A stretch of DNA of 64,000 nucleotides from Serendipita indica DSM 11827 (Eukaryota > Basidiomycota > Agaricomycetes > Sebacinales > Serendipitaceae). The translations under genes were made by a program, and so were the position numbers. The notes under the pieces are model-generated. The model was not told the origin of the DNA and ran no database searches. It worked only from the letters and a program-made list of their open reading frames with translations. Below, piece after piece: positions 31,502 through 44,230 of this stretch. The DNA lies in NCBI GenBank assembly GCA_910890315.1, contig CAJVGD010000011.1, forward strand, positions 186,001 through 250,000, written 5' to 3'. Position 1 is the first letter of the stretch, and each line of letters opens with the position of its first letter.

Positions 31502-34500
31502 ATGTCGATGAACTCGCTCTTCAGACGGGCCAACAGCCAGCAGCCGCACAGAGACCACGGTCCAGACGACGACACGGACGACGATGACCAGGTCGACCCA
31601 GAACTCCGTCTCAGGACCGTGCGCACCGCCGCCTCTACCATCGCCGAGTCGATTCGCAGCGAACAGCGCATGGAACGCCGCAGAGCCAAAAGGAGACGGC
31701 TGTGGGGGTCCCTAAAGACGAAGAAACCGCCCTCAAACGCTGGTCATGATAGCGAACTGCGTCTGGAATCGGCCGCAGGCGCTGCCGCCAACAACAAGCC
31801 GCGGAGGAACGTCTATGTCAATTGCGCCCTCTCTCCACACGACATGGACGGCTATGGACGTCCGATCCACAACTATGTGCGCAATAAAGTCAGAACGACG
31901 AGTGAGTTACTCTACAGCTGCCATCTTGGGACGAGGTGCTGAGACACGTTCTACCACAGAGTATACCATCGTCACTTTTGTTCCCAAGAATCTCTACGAA
32001 CAGTTTCGGCGAGTCGCAAATCTCTACTTTCTCGGCCTCGTTTGCATCCAAGGTGAGAGTCCTTCTTCACCCCCTCACCGCCCTGCCGAGCTTTGACTGC
32101 GCGATATCCACTTCTCCATCCGCTCGGCATGAGATACGCGGCTTGCTGCATAAACAGTGTTTCACTTGGCCGCCCCCGTCGGAAACACTATGGGAATGCA
32201 TAATTTGCTGACACGACCATAGTCTTTCCTATCTTTGGAGCAGCAGCTCCTCAAATCGCCATGGTTCCGCTATTGTTCATTCTGACCGTCACGGCGTTAA
32301 AGGATGGTGTGGAAGACTACCGACGAGCGACGCTGGATGAGGAAGTGAACAACTCTGCGGCTACAAAACTCGGCGACTGGCGAAATGTCAACCTTCGTGA
32401 TGACCCTAGACCGTGGTGGCAACGACTTCTCGGCCTGAATAAACCCGGCTCAATCTCAAAGGGCGTGCGACGCCTGCGGGAAAAGGAGCTAGAGGAGGGT
32501 GCAGGCAGGATCGTCTTGTCCAAGAATCTCCCGGACGATTCATCGGAAAAGACGGGCCCAAAGGACGACGTGCATGCCGAGATCCATCGCGCGAGGTCAC
32601 TCGAGGATATACAGTCTGTCCACTCTGGTGAATTGCACGAGTACCCACCTATTCCCATGGACTCTTTGAGCTCGCGAGTCAATCTCGCGGATTCGTCCAG
32701 CACCGCAGTCGGCGACCCCCGTCCGCGCAAGGACAGCGCAGCCTCTTCGGTCTATCCCTCCTCCAACCGCACCGGCGTCTCCATCGGTGTCGTCGACTGG
32801 ACGAGACAGACGCCTGGGACAGCCAAGTGGGAGCGTACGCTATGGAAGAAGCTCGAGGTTGGCGATATTGTCTTGTTGAGAGACAATGATCAGATCCCTG
32901 CAGACATTGTCGTCTTGTCCACGTCGGATAATGACGGTCTTTGCTACGTGGAGACGAAGAATTTGGATGGAGAGACCAACTTGAAGCCGCGAAAGTCGCT
33001 TCTCGCCACAAATTCCATGGTGTCCGAAGAGGACATTGAACATGCAAGCTTCCTCATCGACTCGGAACCTCCACACGCCAATCTCTACCTGTACAACGGA
33101 GTGCTTAGGTATCGTTCGAGGGACGATCAAACCATCTCCCCGAATCCAACCGACCCAATCGCCGGCACGTCCTCCAAGATGGAACCGGTCACAATCAACA
33201 ACCTCCTTCTTAGAGGATGCACCGTCAGGAACACGAGTTGGATCATTGGTGTCGTCGTCTTTACCGGCGCCGACACCAAGATTATGCTCAATGGTGGTGA
33301 CACGCCGTCAAAGCGCAGCAAAATTGAAAAGGAGACAAACTTCAACGTCATTATGAACTTTTTGATCCTGCTCGCGATGTGTCTCTCTACCGCCATTGTC
33401 TCCGGATACTTTGAGACGTTGACGAACACGAGCGCCGCCTATTACGAGATTGGATCGGACCCAACAAGATCCGTCGTCTTGAATGCCTTGATCACATTTT
33501 GGTAAGTTTCCTTGCTCTCGAGTCTAGCTATCTTTCTGATAAGGATTCAGCTCTTGCCTAATTGCGTTCCAAAACATTGTGCCAATTTCGCTGTACATCT
33601 CCATTGAGATTGTCAAGACTATTCAGGCATACTTCATCAGCCAGGACATTGACATGTGGTATCAACCCTACGAGACGGCATGCGTACCAAAGACATGGAA
33701 CATCTCGGACGACCTTGGACAAATCGAATACATCTTCTCTGACAAGACGGGAACGTTGACCCAGAACGTTATGGAGTTCCAAAAGTGCTCGATCAATGGC
33801 ATCATCTACGGAGAAGGCATCACAGAGGCCATGAGGGGAGCAGCGAAACGAGAGGGCCGAGATGACCTTCCCGATCCCCAGGAGCAGGCACAGCAGCTCC
33901 GAGAGATGAAAGTTGGAATGCTCGACAAGATGGCAAAGACGTTCAAGAACCGATATCTACAGGCCGACAAAATGACACTGGTAGCCCCCAATCTCGCAGA
34001 TCATCTCGCAGACAAGAGTAGCCCACAGCGGCAAAATCTCATTGCATTCTTCCGCGCGTTGGCTGTATGCCACACTGTGCTCGCAGATCGTCCGGAGCCA
34101 CACACGCAGCCCTTCCGATTGGATTACAAGGCCGAGTCTCCTGATGAGGCCGCCCTCGTTGCAGCCGCGCGAGATGTAGGATTTCCGTTTGTCGGAAAGT
34201 CGAACACGTCGATCGAGATTGAAGTCATGGGCCAGCCTGAACGCTATGTCCCGCTTCGAGTGCTCGAGTTTAATAGCACTCGAAAGCGGATGAGCGTCAT
34301 TGTGCGGAATCCAGAGGGCAAGATTGTCTTATATACCAAGGGCGCGGATAGTGTCATCTATGCGCGCCTCGCTGCGGATCATGATCCTGTTTTGAAGGAG
34401 GCGACGGCAAAGGATATGGAGACGTTTGCCAACGCGGGTCTACGCACGCTCTGCATCGCCTATCGGTACCTTAGTGAAGAAGAGTACCTGAACTGGAGCA

Positions 34501-36846
34501 GGCTACACGACGCGGCGTTGAATGCGCTTACAGATCGCGAGGAGGAGATTGACAAGGTCAATGAAAAGATTGAGCATTCCTTGTTGATCCTTGGTGCCAC
34601 TGCTCTCGAGGACAAGCTGCAAGAAGGTGTACCCGAAGCGATTGAAACCCTGCACAAGGCTGGGATCAAACTTTGGATCTTGACTGGCGACAAACTTCAA
34701 ACTGCGATTGAGATTGGCGAGTAGCATGTCACACGTGTTTCCATCTTCTAATATCGTCCTACAGGTTTCAGCTGTAATCTCCTCAAGAGCGACATGGAGA
34801 TTATGATTCTAGCGGCTGACTCTCTCGAAGATGCACGCATCAAAGTCGAGGCCGGATTGAACAAACTTGCAACGATTCTCGGCTCGCCAATGAAGAAAAA
34901 GGGTCAGACCGATTCTAATCGCCAGCAAGGATGCGCGGTCGTCATTGATGGTGATACGCTTCGCTACGCATTAGACCCATCAATCAAACCGCTGTTCCTC
35001 GCGCTTGGCACGCAGTGTGATACTGTCGTTTGCTGTCGTGTCTCCCCGGCACAAAAGGCGTTGACGGTCAAGCTTGTCAAGGATGGTTGCAACGCGATGA
35101 CGCTCTCCATCGGTGATGGTAAGGCTTCATGGGGCGTCACATCTTGTGCTCAACGTTTTGTAGGTGCCAACGACGTGGCCATGATCCAGGAAGCAAACAT
35201 TGGGTGTGGTCTACTTGGTTTGGAAGGATCCCAGGCGGCAATGTCTGCAGACTATGCGTTTGGCCAATTCCGGTTCTTGACCAAATTGCTTCTCGTACAT
35301 GGGCGATGGTCTTATATCCGAGTCGCCGATATGCACAGCAACTTCTTCTACAAGGTATGTCACTGTGTTTTCTTGAGTGAACGAGACTTATACCGGTATA
35401 GAACGTCATTTGGACCTTTGCCATGTTCTGGTTCCTCTTTTACAACAGCTTTGACGCCACCTATCTTTACGAGTACACATTCATTCTCGGATACAACTTA
35501 TTCTTCACCTCTCTGCCAGTCATCGTCCTTGGAGGTAAGAATACTCACGTTACAAAGCCAGTCGATTTAAATTTTTTCCAGCATTTGATCAGGATATCAA
35601 TGCCAAGGCGTCGCTAGCCTTCCCTCAACTATACGCTCGTGGCATCAAAGGCCTGGAATATACCCGTTCCAAGTTCTGGCTGTACATGTTTGACGGCTTC
35701 TACCAATCTGTCATCGTCTACTTCATTCCTTATCTATCCTTCTCTGGTGGCGCTCAGTTCTCCTGGTCTGGCAGAACACTCGACTCGTTGGCAGACTTTG
35801 GAACGACGGTAGCGATAGCTGCCATCTTCTCGGCCAACATCTTTGTCGGCCTCAACTCGAAATAGTAAGCTTTTTCTGGAGCGGGAATACTTGGTGCTTA
35901 CGCCTTGGTAGCTGGACAGTGATCACTTGGATCGCGGTTGTAGGCTCCATGCTTCTTATGTGCGTCTGGGTTGTAGTGTACTCTTTCTTCGAGAGTATAT
36001 CCTTCAACCAAGAAGCAATAGTCCTCTTCAGCACCATCGGGTTTTGGGCCACGGTAGTGTTCAGCATCATCTTGGCACTCGGTGAGTTCTCTCTTGAACA
36101 CTATAACGTCTTCTCATCGCTGTTCAGGCCCCCGTTTTATCTGCAAGTTCCTGGTCGAAGCTTACTTCCCAGCTGATCGTGATATTATCCGAGAGGCATG
36201 GGTCGTTGGTGATCTCAAGGATCAACTAGGAATCAAGCGACGCAGAGCGTCAAGAGGAATGACCTCCCGAACCGAGGACGCCTCTCTTTTCCGACCTCAC
36301 AATCGGGATGCCTCGGACAATTCGTCAGATCATGAACGAGATGGGTACGAACCGATAGTCTCAAACCGCTCGGGAGTCTCCCCTCAACCCGCGAGCTCCA
36401 ACGCCGACCTTGCACCCCCGTCGAGACGACAGCCGACAGCAATGTCGTACTACTCTGCATCTGACATTCCAGTGTCAGAGCCTCCAGCACAGTCAGATCG
36501 AAGGCCAGCACTAGCTCTCCATCCATCCTCTGCAGATCAACGGCGGCTTTCACGTGCTTCCCCTCCTAGTCCGCTCCATCTCTCTCCAAATAGCCCGACA
36601 TCGAGGTCACCAGTTATGCAGAGTTCCAGTCCAACTCGTCTTTCTCCGAGACAGGGAGCGATGCCCCCTCCAGGAGAGTACGAGATGACCCTGAGGCCAC
36701 GACTCCATACTCCAGAGCCAAGCGGATACTCTCACACTTCGCAAGCGTCTCAAGCTTCGTTCGTGACTGCTGATGACGGTGACTGGGAGTCTGGGCGGGA
36801 GGATGACCGCACGACGGTCCGTCCGCCGGTTGGCCAGGCTTTGTAG
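31502..36846 (+). CDS. DNF1: Phospholipid-transporting P4-ATPase (flippase), Dnf1/Dnf2 type
   Basis: The ATG at 31502 ([20 protein letters not shown]) opens a basic N-terminus. Exons then give [28 protein letters not shown] and [11 protein letters not shown], and [20 protein letters not shown]. The actuator domain has [14 protein letters not shown] is in [15 protein letters not shown], the phosphorylation site DKTGTLT starts at 33741, KGADSVIY and [10 protein letters not shown] lie in the P and N domains, and GDG-AND is split by an intron at 35119-35163. Six C-terminal membrane segments follow ([20 protein letters not shown] and onward), then a ~200-residue Ser/Pro tail. The long charged insert after transmembrane segment 2 (32340-32800) is a Dnf1/2 trait, unlike Drs2. 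It moves aminophospholipids or lysolipids inward across the plasma membrane, with a Cdc50-type partner not seen here. Confidence 0.92.
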
Positions 36847-37139
36847 ACCCTTCAATGATTGGTTTTGCGAGTGTTTTTCCTTTGTCTGTTCACGACACGA
36901 GTCTGTTTGTACGACCTTTTCCCCACGCGGCTCTGTTTTTGGTTGACTGAGATTCGTCCTTACGCACTTATGATCTATATATTGCCAGAATCATCACGAA
37001 TTGACTTGGTTTTGCGATTTCTGCGGTCCTGTGAGCGTTTTGCTTGACGATCAACTCTGGGCTCACGTCGCCACACGGGTTGTCGTATACCTTGCCGTCA
37101 GCCACTTCCGCTACGCACCTGTAAAATTCGCGTTAAAAT

Positions 37140-39039
37140 ATGGAGACGGGACGAACGGCAGAACATCGCAGACAGAGTACGTAGGCTTCTGATCACTTGT
37201 CGTCGTGCCGCGATGAGGCTGATATTGAAAGCTAGACTACAAGGGCAAGAGTAGTCTACGCGCTGATGATCTCCGTCGACGCAGAGAAGAGCAGCAAGTG
37301 GAGATTAGGCGTCAAAAACGCGAGGAAAACATCTCAAAGCGACGCAACTTGGATCTGGCGGAAGGCCAAGATTCCGACGATGAGGGCGCCAACGGGGTAC
37401 GTGTTCATGTCCTGACATTGAGTAGAGGCGTATCGTTGGCTGGACGCTATAGCTGCGGCTCGCCTCTATCCCAGCCACTCTCTGACCTTGCGTTGTTGAC
37501 CCCTTTGCAGTTGTCACAGGAAGTTGTGCAAGCAGTCTTTTCAGATGATGCTTCCGCCCAATTGGAGGCTACTACCAAGCTGAGAAAGCTTCTCTCAAAG
37601 GAAGATAACCCCCCAATCGACCGTATCATCTCTTGTGGTGTCGTCCCTCGCTTTGTCGAGTTTTTATCGGGACCGCATCCAGCTCTTCAGGTGCGTAGCA
37701 TGCTTTATATTGCCTATCGATACTCATGCTTGGCTAGTTTGAAGCGGCCTGGGCGCTGACGAACATTGCCTCGGGCACGGCTGAACATACCATGGTGGTC
37801 ATCAACGCGGGAGCGGTACCTCACTTTATCAACTTGTTGTCGTCTCCAATCATAGATGTCCGCGAGCAAGCAGTATGGGCCTTGGGCAATATTGCAGGAG
37901 ACAGCCCACAATGCCGCGACTATGTCGTTCAGGCCGGCGCTCTCAGACCGTTGCTGTCGCTCCTTTCTGAGCATCACAAACTCAGTATGTTGAGGAACGC
38001 GACATGGACCCTCAGCAACTTTTGTCGTGGAAAGCAGCCCCAGCCCGACTGGGAGTTGATTTCGCCAGCTCTGACCGCGCTCAGCAAACTGATACATTCC
38101 CCGGATGAAGAGGTGCTTATCGATGCGTGCTGGGCCATTTCATATCTCTCAGACGGGTCAAACGACAAGATTCAAGCCGTCATCGATGCCGGCGTCGTCC
38201 GTCGATTGGTTGAGCTGTTGAACCACAAGTCTAGCTCGGTTCAAACTCCTGCTCTTCGATCTGTTGGTAATCTCGTAACTGGAGATGATCTGCAGACACA
38301 GGTTGTCATCAGTGCTGGTGCCTTACCGGCTCTCTTGACACTCTTGTCCTCTCCAAAGGACGCCATCCGCAAGGAAGCGTGCTGGACAATCTCGAATATT
38401 ACAGCGGGTTCACCGGTCCAGATTCAGGCTGTCATCGAGGCCAACCTTATCCCTCCTCTTATCAACATACTCGCCAACTCTCCCGATTTCAAGACACGAA
38501 AAGAGGCGTGCTGGGCTATATCAAACGCGACATCGGGTGGTCTTCAGGAGCCGCACCAAATCCGATATCTTGTCCAACAAGGTTGCATCAAACCATTATG
38601 CGATCTATTGACAATGATGGATAACAAGACGATCCAAGTCGCGCTAGATGCGATTGACAACATCTTGAAGATTGGTGAACAGGACCGCTTGGCTCGTGGA
38701 CCAGGAGCGTACAATGAATATGCCGTTTTCGTCGAGGACGCCGGAGGCATGGTCACCATTCACAATCTCCAAACCCACGACAACATGGAAATCTACGGCA
38801 AAGCGTTTTATATTCTGGAAAATGTGCGCTCTACAACTTTTGCGAGTACTCGTACTAACTTGATTAAAGTACTTCCCCGATGACGAGGAAGCGGAAATGG
38901 TGCCGAATGGAGGTGGCCCAGATGGTGGATATTCGGTCAGTAGAATGTTTTTATCCTGTCGAATGAAAGGCTGACTTATCCGCAGTTTGTGTCGGGGGTT
39001 CAAGCGCCGCAGGAAGGCTTCAGCTTTGGACAGCAGTAA
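37140..39039 (+). CDS. SRP1: Importin subunit alpha (karyopherin alpha)
   Basis: The ATG at 37140 starts [12 protein letters not shown], which joins across an intron to [20 protein letters not shown]. With [20 protein letters not shown] this forms the importin-beta-binding domain. About ten armadillo repeats follow, with the classic WxxxN ladder: [66 protein letters not shown] and [11 protein letters not shown], then [10 protein letters not shown] and [20 protein letters not shown]. The end is [17 protein letters not shown]. It carries classical nuclear localisation signals to importin beta. Introns lie near 37178-37232, 37398-37510, 37691-37738, 38822-38869 and 38936-38985. Length near 535 aa fits the family. 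Confidence 0.95.
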
Positions 39040-40695
39040 TGATAAACATATTCATAATCCTCGCGCCTCAACAGCGCTTGGTGTGTCGGGATACGGGAGC
39101 GATTGCTCTTGTCGTTTGCCATGTAAATCTCTACGCTGTCCAGGTGCTACAGACTACTGCGGCTGTCGTATCTACGATAATTCCCCTCCCTTGACACTCC
39201 ACCTCAATTTCCAGTCTCGTGTACGTCTGTAGGACGTCTACCTTTGCTCGGCGTGGGTGCCGCCTGTAAATCTTGCTTCCAACAAAAAATAAAGAATCCA
39301 AATACATGGACGTTATACTAAATTGGATACTGTGCGGCTCTGCGGTGGGTCTACCTTCACCTATGGCAGTCCGGCACGAGGCAAAACTGCGATCTTCCCC
39401 TAAGAAAAAGCACGCAGTTCTGCCCGTGATCACAGGGGCAAGACTGTAATGAGTTCAGGAGTGGCACCAAGTATATAGCTCGGTTACGTATGGCCTCGGC
39501 CTCCATTCTAATTTGATCTTGTGAGTTCAACAGCGCTAGTGAAAGGAATTCACACCCATATCGGTAAGCAAGGGGCGGAACTCACGACCCAACCGGTGCT
39601 GCTCATCTGCTTTGAGTTCAGGTTTTCGCCATATGCATTCACCGGCAATTGTACAAACCAGCTTGTGAATTCGCGAGCAATTCCGGCAGGACTGTTGCTC
39701 CTTTGCTTGGCTCAGGAGCACTCGCGGAATTTGGCAAGTATTCACTCCCAAGTCGATCTGTGAGTCCACAGCAAAGTCAATATCTCCGAGGGAATTCACT
39801 AGCAGTTGTACAAGCGGTCAATGAATTCACACGCCAGTACGGCGAGGCGCATGGCCACAGGAACTCACGTGCCATTGTACAAACGACCATGAGTTCACGA
39901 AAGGTATCATGAACATGACATAGACAGATGCTTCTTTCGTAATTCAGGGCAACCCGGTGAAGTGTGCCGCTGATCACAGTCAGACAAACAGCCCATGAAC
40001 TCACGGATAGCTGTGACGGAGTTGACGTACACGGCCGCCAATCTTGTATTGAGAACAGCGGGCAATGTGTAGCGCCAAAGGAATTCACTTGGAAGTGGAC
40101 AAACAACCCATGAATTCACGTATAGGCACGGTGGGATTGGCATAAATGACTGCTATTCTGGGAATTCAGGGTGACCGGCAACCCATGCCACCGAAGAAAT
40201 TCACTTTGGAAGTGGACAAACGACCCATGAATTCATGGATAGCCGTCTGGGGCTGACGTATGCACTACCTTCTTTGGTTAGCATTTTGAATGAACTGACA
40301 TGCGTCTTTGCAAACTGCTGATGAGTTCACGAATATCCCTGGCAGAATTTATGATTGCTACCGCAGTTCACTCAGGGCCATTCATAGCGGGCCTCGCAAT
40401 CAAATATTTATTGCATTTCGCAACTGATATATGAATTAACAGACTGCTTTGGCGGAACTCACGACCGATACTGTGTCCCTGTCATGAGCTCAAGTATACA
40501 GGTAGAGATTTGCCACCAGTTGGTTTACAAGAATTGAACACAGACGAATTACTTGCTTATCTCCGCTGAGTACCTCCAGGTTGAATACTACGAGGGAAAT
40601 GGTAGCACCAGTTTGGGTATCCCTTGACCACTTGCCCACCACCACCCCGGTAAGGAGACCAGAGTCCAAACGAACGCGAACATAACCCCCTTCCA
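39040..40695. repeat. Intergenic region with a degenerate ~115-bp repeat rich in GAATTC
   Basis: No gene is supported in this 1.66-kb stretch. From about 39500 to 40500 a unit of roughly 112-118 bp recurs about six times, strongly diverged. The best pair starts at 40080 and 40196. Each has (G)GAATTCACTTGGAAGTGGAC or close, then AAACNACCCATGAATTCA, and further on a third box like GGAATTCAGGG. Weaker copies are visible near 39789, 39858, 39970 and 40310. The palindromic TGAATTCA/GAATTCAC box occurs more than 15 times, counting one-base variants. The origin (minisatellite or old element) is unknown. Confidence 0.65.
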
Positions 40696-42823
40696 ATGTC
40701 TAGCGATGCTCATCCTCCTGGCGGGCACTTGCAACGTCTCAATTCGCCTCCCACATCATACGGGGCCGCCGCCAGTGACCACAACACGAATTCGTCAGAG
40801 GATGAGGAGCAATGGTTTGACCCTCGTAGCTCCGAAGACTTGCAGGATCAGGACGCACAGACTGACTCCGACACCAAGGCTGGTAGCAACACCAACAAAA
40901 GCGATTCCAGCGGGTTTGAGAATCCAACCGGTATTCATATCATCACCCGTCGTCATCGTGTGGACTTCTCGCGACGTCAAAATACATTCGCCCCTCCAAA
41001 GCGAAGTGCTCAGGTTCTGTGGAAAGATTTTCATGCAGGAAATAACGCACAGAAAATCAACTACGTGGCGCAGAAGTACAGAGATGAAGTGACGGACGAG
41101 ATCCGCTCTATTATTGCCCGCAGAATGAAGCAGAGGGAGCAATTTCCATTGGACGGATCGCAAATCAAGGCATGGGAGAATTTTACGACCCTCTTCTCGC
41201 AAATTGAGAAGACATTTGTACTAATGACATCTCAGTAAGTGACTCATTTCGTTATTGATCATTCTGACTTTGTAAGGCATAAGCGCGATCTCGTCAACAA
41301 TGAATGGCATTCGCTTGTTCGCGATACATACTCGGCTTTCAACTGGCCATCTCTCGCTGTCATTTGGATCCCGGATGCCAACGGCGGGCCTCCTGAAGCA
41401 AAGATGTAAGACTTGCATTTCGAGCCATAAATATCTACTGATATTTAATATCATAGGATTGCTATTCAGCCTGATGGCGCACCGTCTTGGGTGGACTGGC
41501 AGTCCAAGGCTGACCCGCGAGTCTGGCGTCTATTGAACGCAAGCTTCCAAGGATATGCAGACCAACTGTATCAAGACCAGGCAAAGGAGGACATGAGTAC
41601 GTTTGGCGAGAGACAATGATTGCTTTAATAGCTTGTAGATGCGATTGAGCGCGAGTTGATTGCAGAAAAAAAGAGGCCTTGGGAGAAAGCGTCGAAGAAG
41701 GCAGTTGAAACTCAGGTCGATCCACAGGAGGATCGTCACGCTCCCCACACAACGGTCTTCACAAGCAAGGAGGGGGATTTCACCTCGATTGGAGAGCGCG
41801 AGGGAGTCAGGATCATCGAGAACATACGTCCAGGTATGCCCAGGTATCCAAATCTTCACCTAGGACGCACAATCCTGCGTTTTCTCATCTCAGATCGTTA
41901 CGGTGAGTGAACAGTTGGATAGTCGAATTGTACCTTATGTTGTATTCTAGCAAGTCGCCGAGACGCAATGCGTCCAATGATGAAGGACGGCAAGCTTGAG
42001 GCTCCGACGATACCATGGAAGAGAATTTCGCGCCATCTCACGCAGATTGCATACTCCGACTACTTTCCAAAGATAAAAGATGAAGCGGGAAATATTTTAC
42101 TTCCCGAACTTCCTTTTTATAAGACGAGTTGCCCTAGCAAGCAGGTTGTTGACTCGTGGCTCACTTGGTTTGCTGACATTCAGGATGGCGGCAATGAAAC
42201 ATGGGAACATGGTATGATCTTCAAGCAAACCCTCAAGAATCTCGCGATTAAGCAGTTTGCTAATGGTGCGTCACTGCTGGATTGTGTTCGCCAATCTCAC
42301 ACCACATGAAGTGGACAACAGCGACAATGAAACGCGCCCAAATCTCAATTCAGAGAAGCCTCCTTCTCTGAAAACACCTCTTTTCTTCACAGAATCGTCC
42401 ACTTGGCCGCCGCTACCACTGGGAGACACCCCTCGACCATCTTTGATCGATGGTTTTGGTGCGTTGTAGCCTCATTTTAGCATGATCTCACCATCTTGTC
42501 TCGTAGTTGTGCAGTCAGGGCCGATCCATCCATCCTTACAAGTCCCAGGGCCATCTCAGTCCTCTGATTTGCAGCCTCGGAATGTCTCTCAGGAGCCCCT
42601 TGCTGAACCTCGTGGGTTACCTCCGTCGACCAAGGTTCCACCTCCAACTGAACAAGGTATTTATCCCTTATATTGTCGTGGCATGCCTGACAGAACAATA
42701 GCTACAGATCGGCCACAAGCTCTCAACAAGTCAAAATATCATCTCGGACGTGCAAAGAACCCGGAAACAAGCTCTGGCAAACCGCCGAGGAAGAAACGGA
42801 AACTTGACCCCCCCCCGATCTGA
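40696..42823 (+). CDS. Orphan basidiomycete protein, function unknown
   Basis: A multi-exon gene. The ATG at 40696 gives MSSDAHPPGGHLQRLNSPPT and a long acidic Ser/Asp/Thr region to about residue 70. A conserved-looking core follows: IITRRHRVDFSRRQNTFAPP, WKDFHAGNNAQKINYVAQKY, WENFTTLFSQIEKTFVLMTS, NEWHSLVRDTYSAFNWPSLA, VIWIPDANGGPPEAKMIAIQ, PSWVDWQSKADPRVWRLLNA, LHLGRTILRFLISDRY and APTIPWKRISRHLTQIAYSD. The C-terminus is Pro-rich and ends with PPRKKRKLDPPP, a clear monopartite nuclear localisation signal. Introns lie near 41235-41279, 41408-41457, 41595-41639, 41904-41951, 42266-42310 and 42465-42508. I do not recognise the family. A run of nine C at 42808-42816 sets the reading frame of the extreme C-terminus. 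Confidence 0.7.
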
Positions 42824-43019
42824 CAGTCTGCGTCGCTCGGAGCGCCAGAAGCAACCAGTGGGACTAAGCGTGTCGGATGGGTAGTACGTATCATAAAATA
42901 ATCATACTACCTGTTTCTTGTGACAATGACTTCTTTTCCTTATGCTACGACTTGTCACGTAAGATGACACTCTTCTTAATATGGGCTGTATGAGCAGAAA
43001 GCGTAACTTTGGACAGGCA

Positions 43020-43540
<521 letters not shown>

Positions 43541-44230
43541 ACAATGAGGAAGCCACAGGAATGCTTGATTTGTCTATCCTAACACATCTCCATCTGTAAG
43601 AGAGACGAGTTGCGTGGGCCAATAAGTTTGGCGGCTTTCTGGAGCGCTAAGGAGATACTATTTCGCAATTTCGTCTGTCATTTAACGTAAAAATGAAATT
43701 AAAATGCTTATATTGCACCGTTCTTTCGCCAATCCAGATTTCCTCAAAGAAATAGCGATATTGGCTCCAGAAAATCCCGCTTTAGACATTACAAGGACCA
43801 TGGACTACATGAATGGCTCTCTAAATGACACAAAGTAGATTTTAGTGTACAATTATCTGAATTCTAACACCACCCGTGGCCTGTAGGCTCTGATGCAATT
43901 CGACTGAACTGTTCATTTTTACGCTCAACTCGCAACGGCAGTCATCTCATGCCCGATATAAGGCAAAAAAAGGTGAAAATAGTATGCGGAAGAATATGAA
44001 ACCAAGTGTTGAACCAAGCGATCTCAGCTTGATGCATATCTTGCAGTTCAGTTCTGTCGACATATCGTGGAGTTATGTAATAATTGCACCTAGACAATGA
44101 ACAAAAAGTCTCAGACGGAGCAGTAAGCGAACCGAATGAGGTAAACACGATCAAATCTCCACTACTTATCTCCGCTCCTTTGCTGAGTCAAGGTTTCCAA
44201 ACTCTCTGTAATACATGCTACGTATGTCGC
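43541..44230. other. Intergenic region left of the foldback element
   Basis: AT-rich sequence with no gene or repeat that I can support. Confidence 0.4.
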
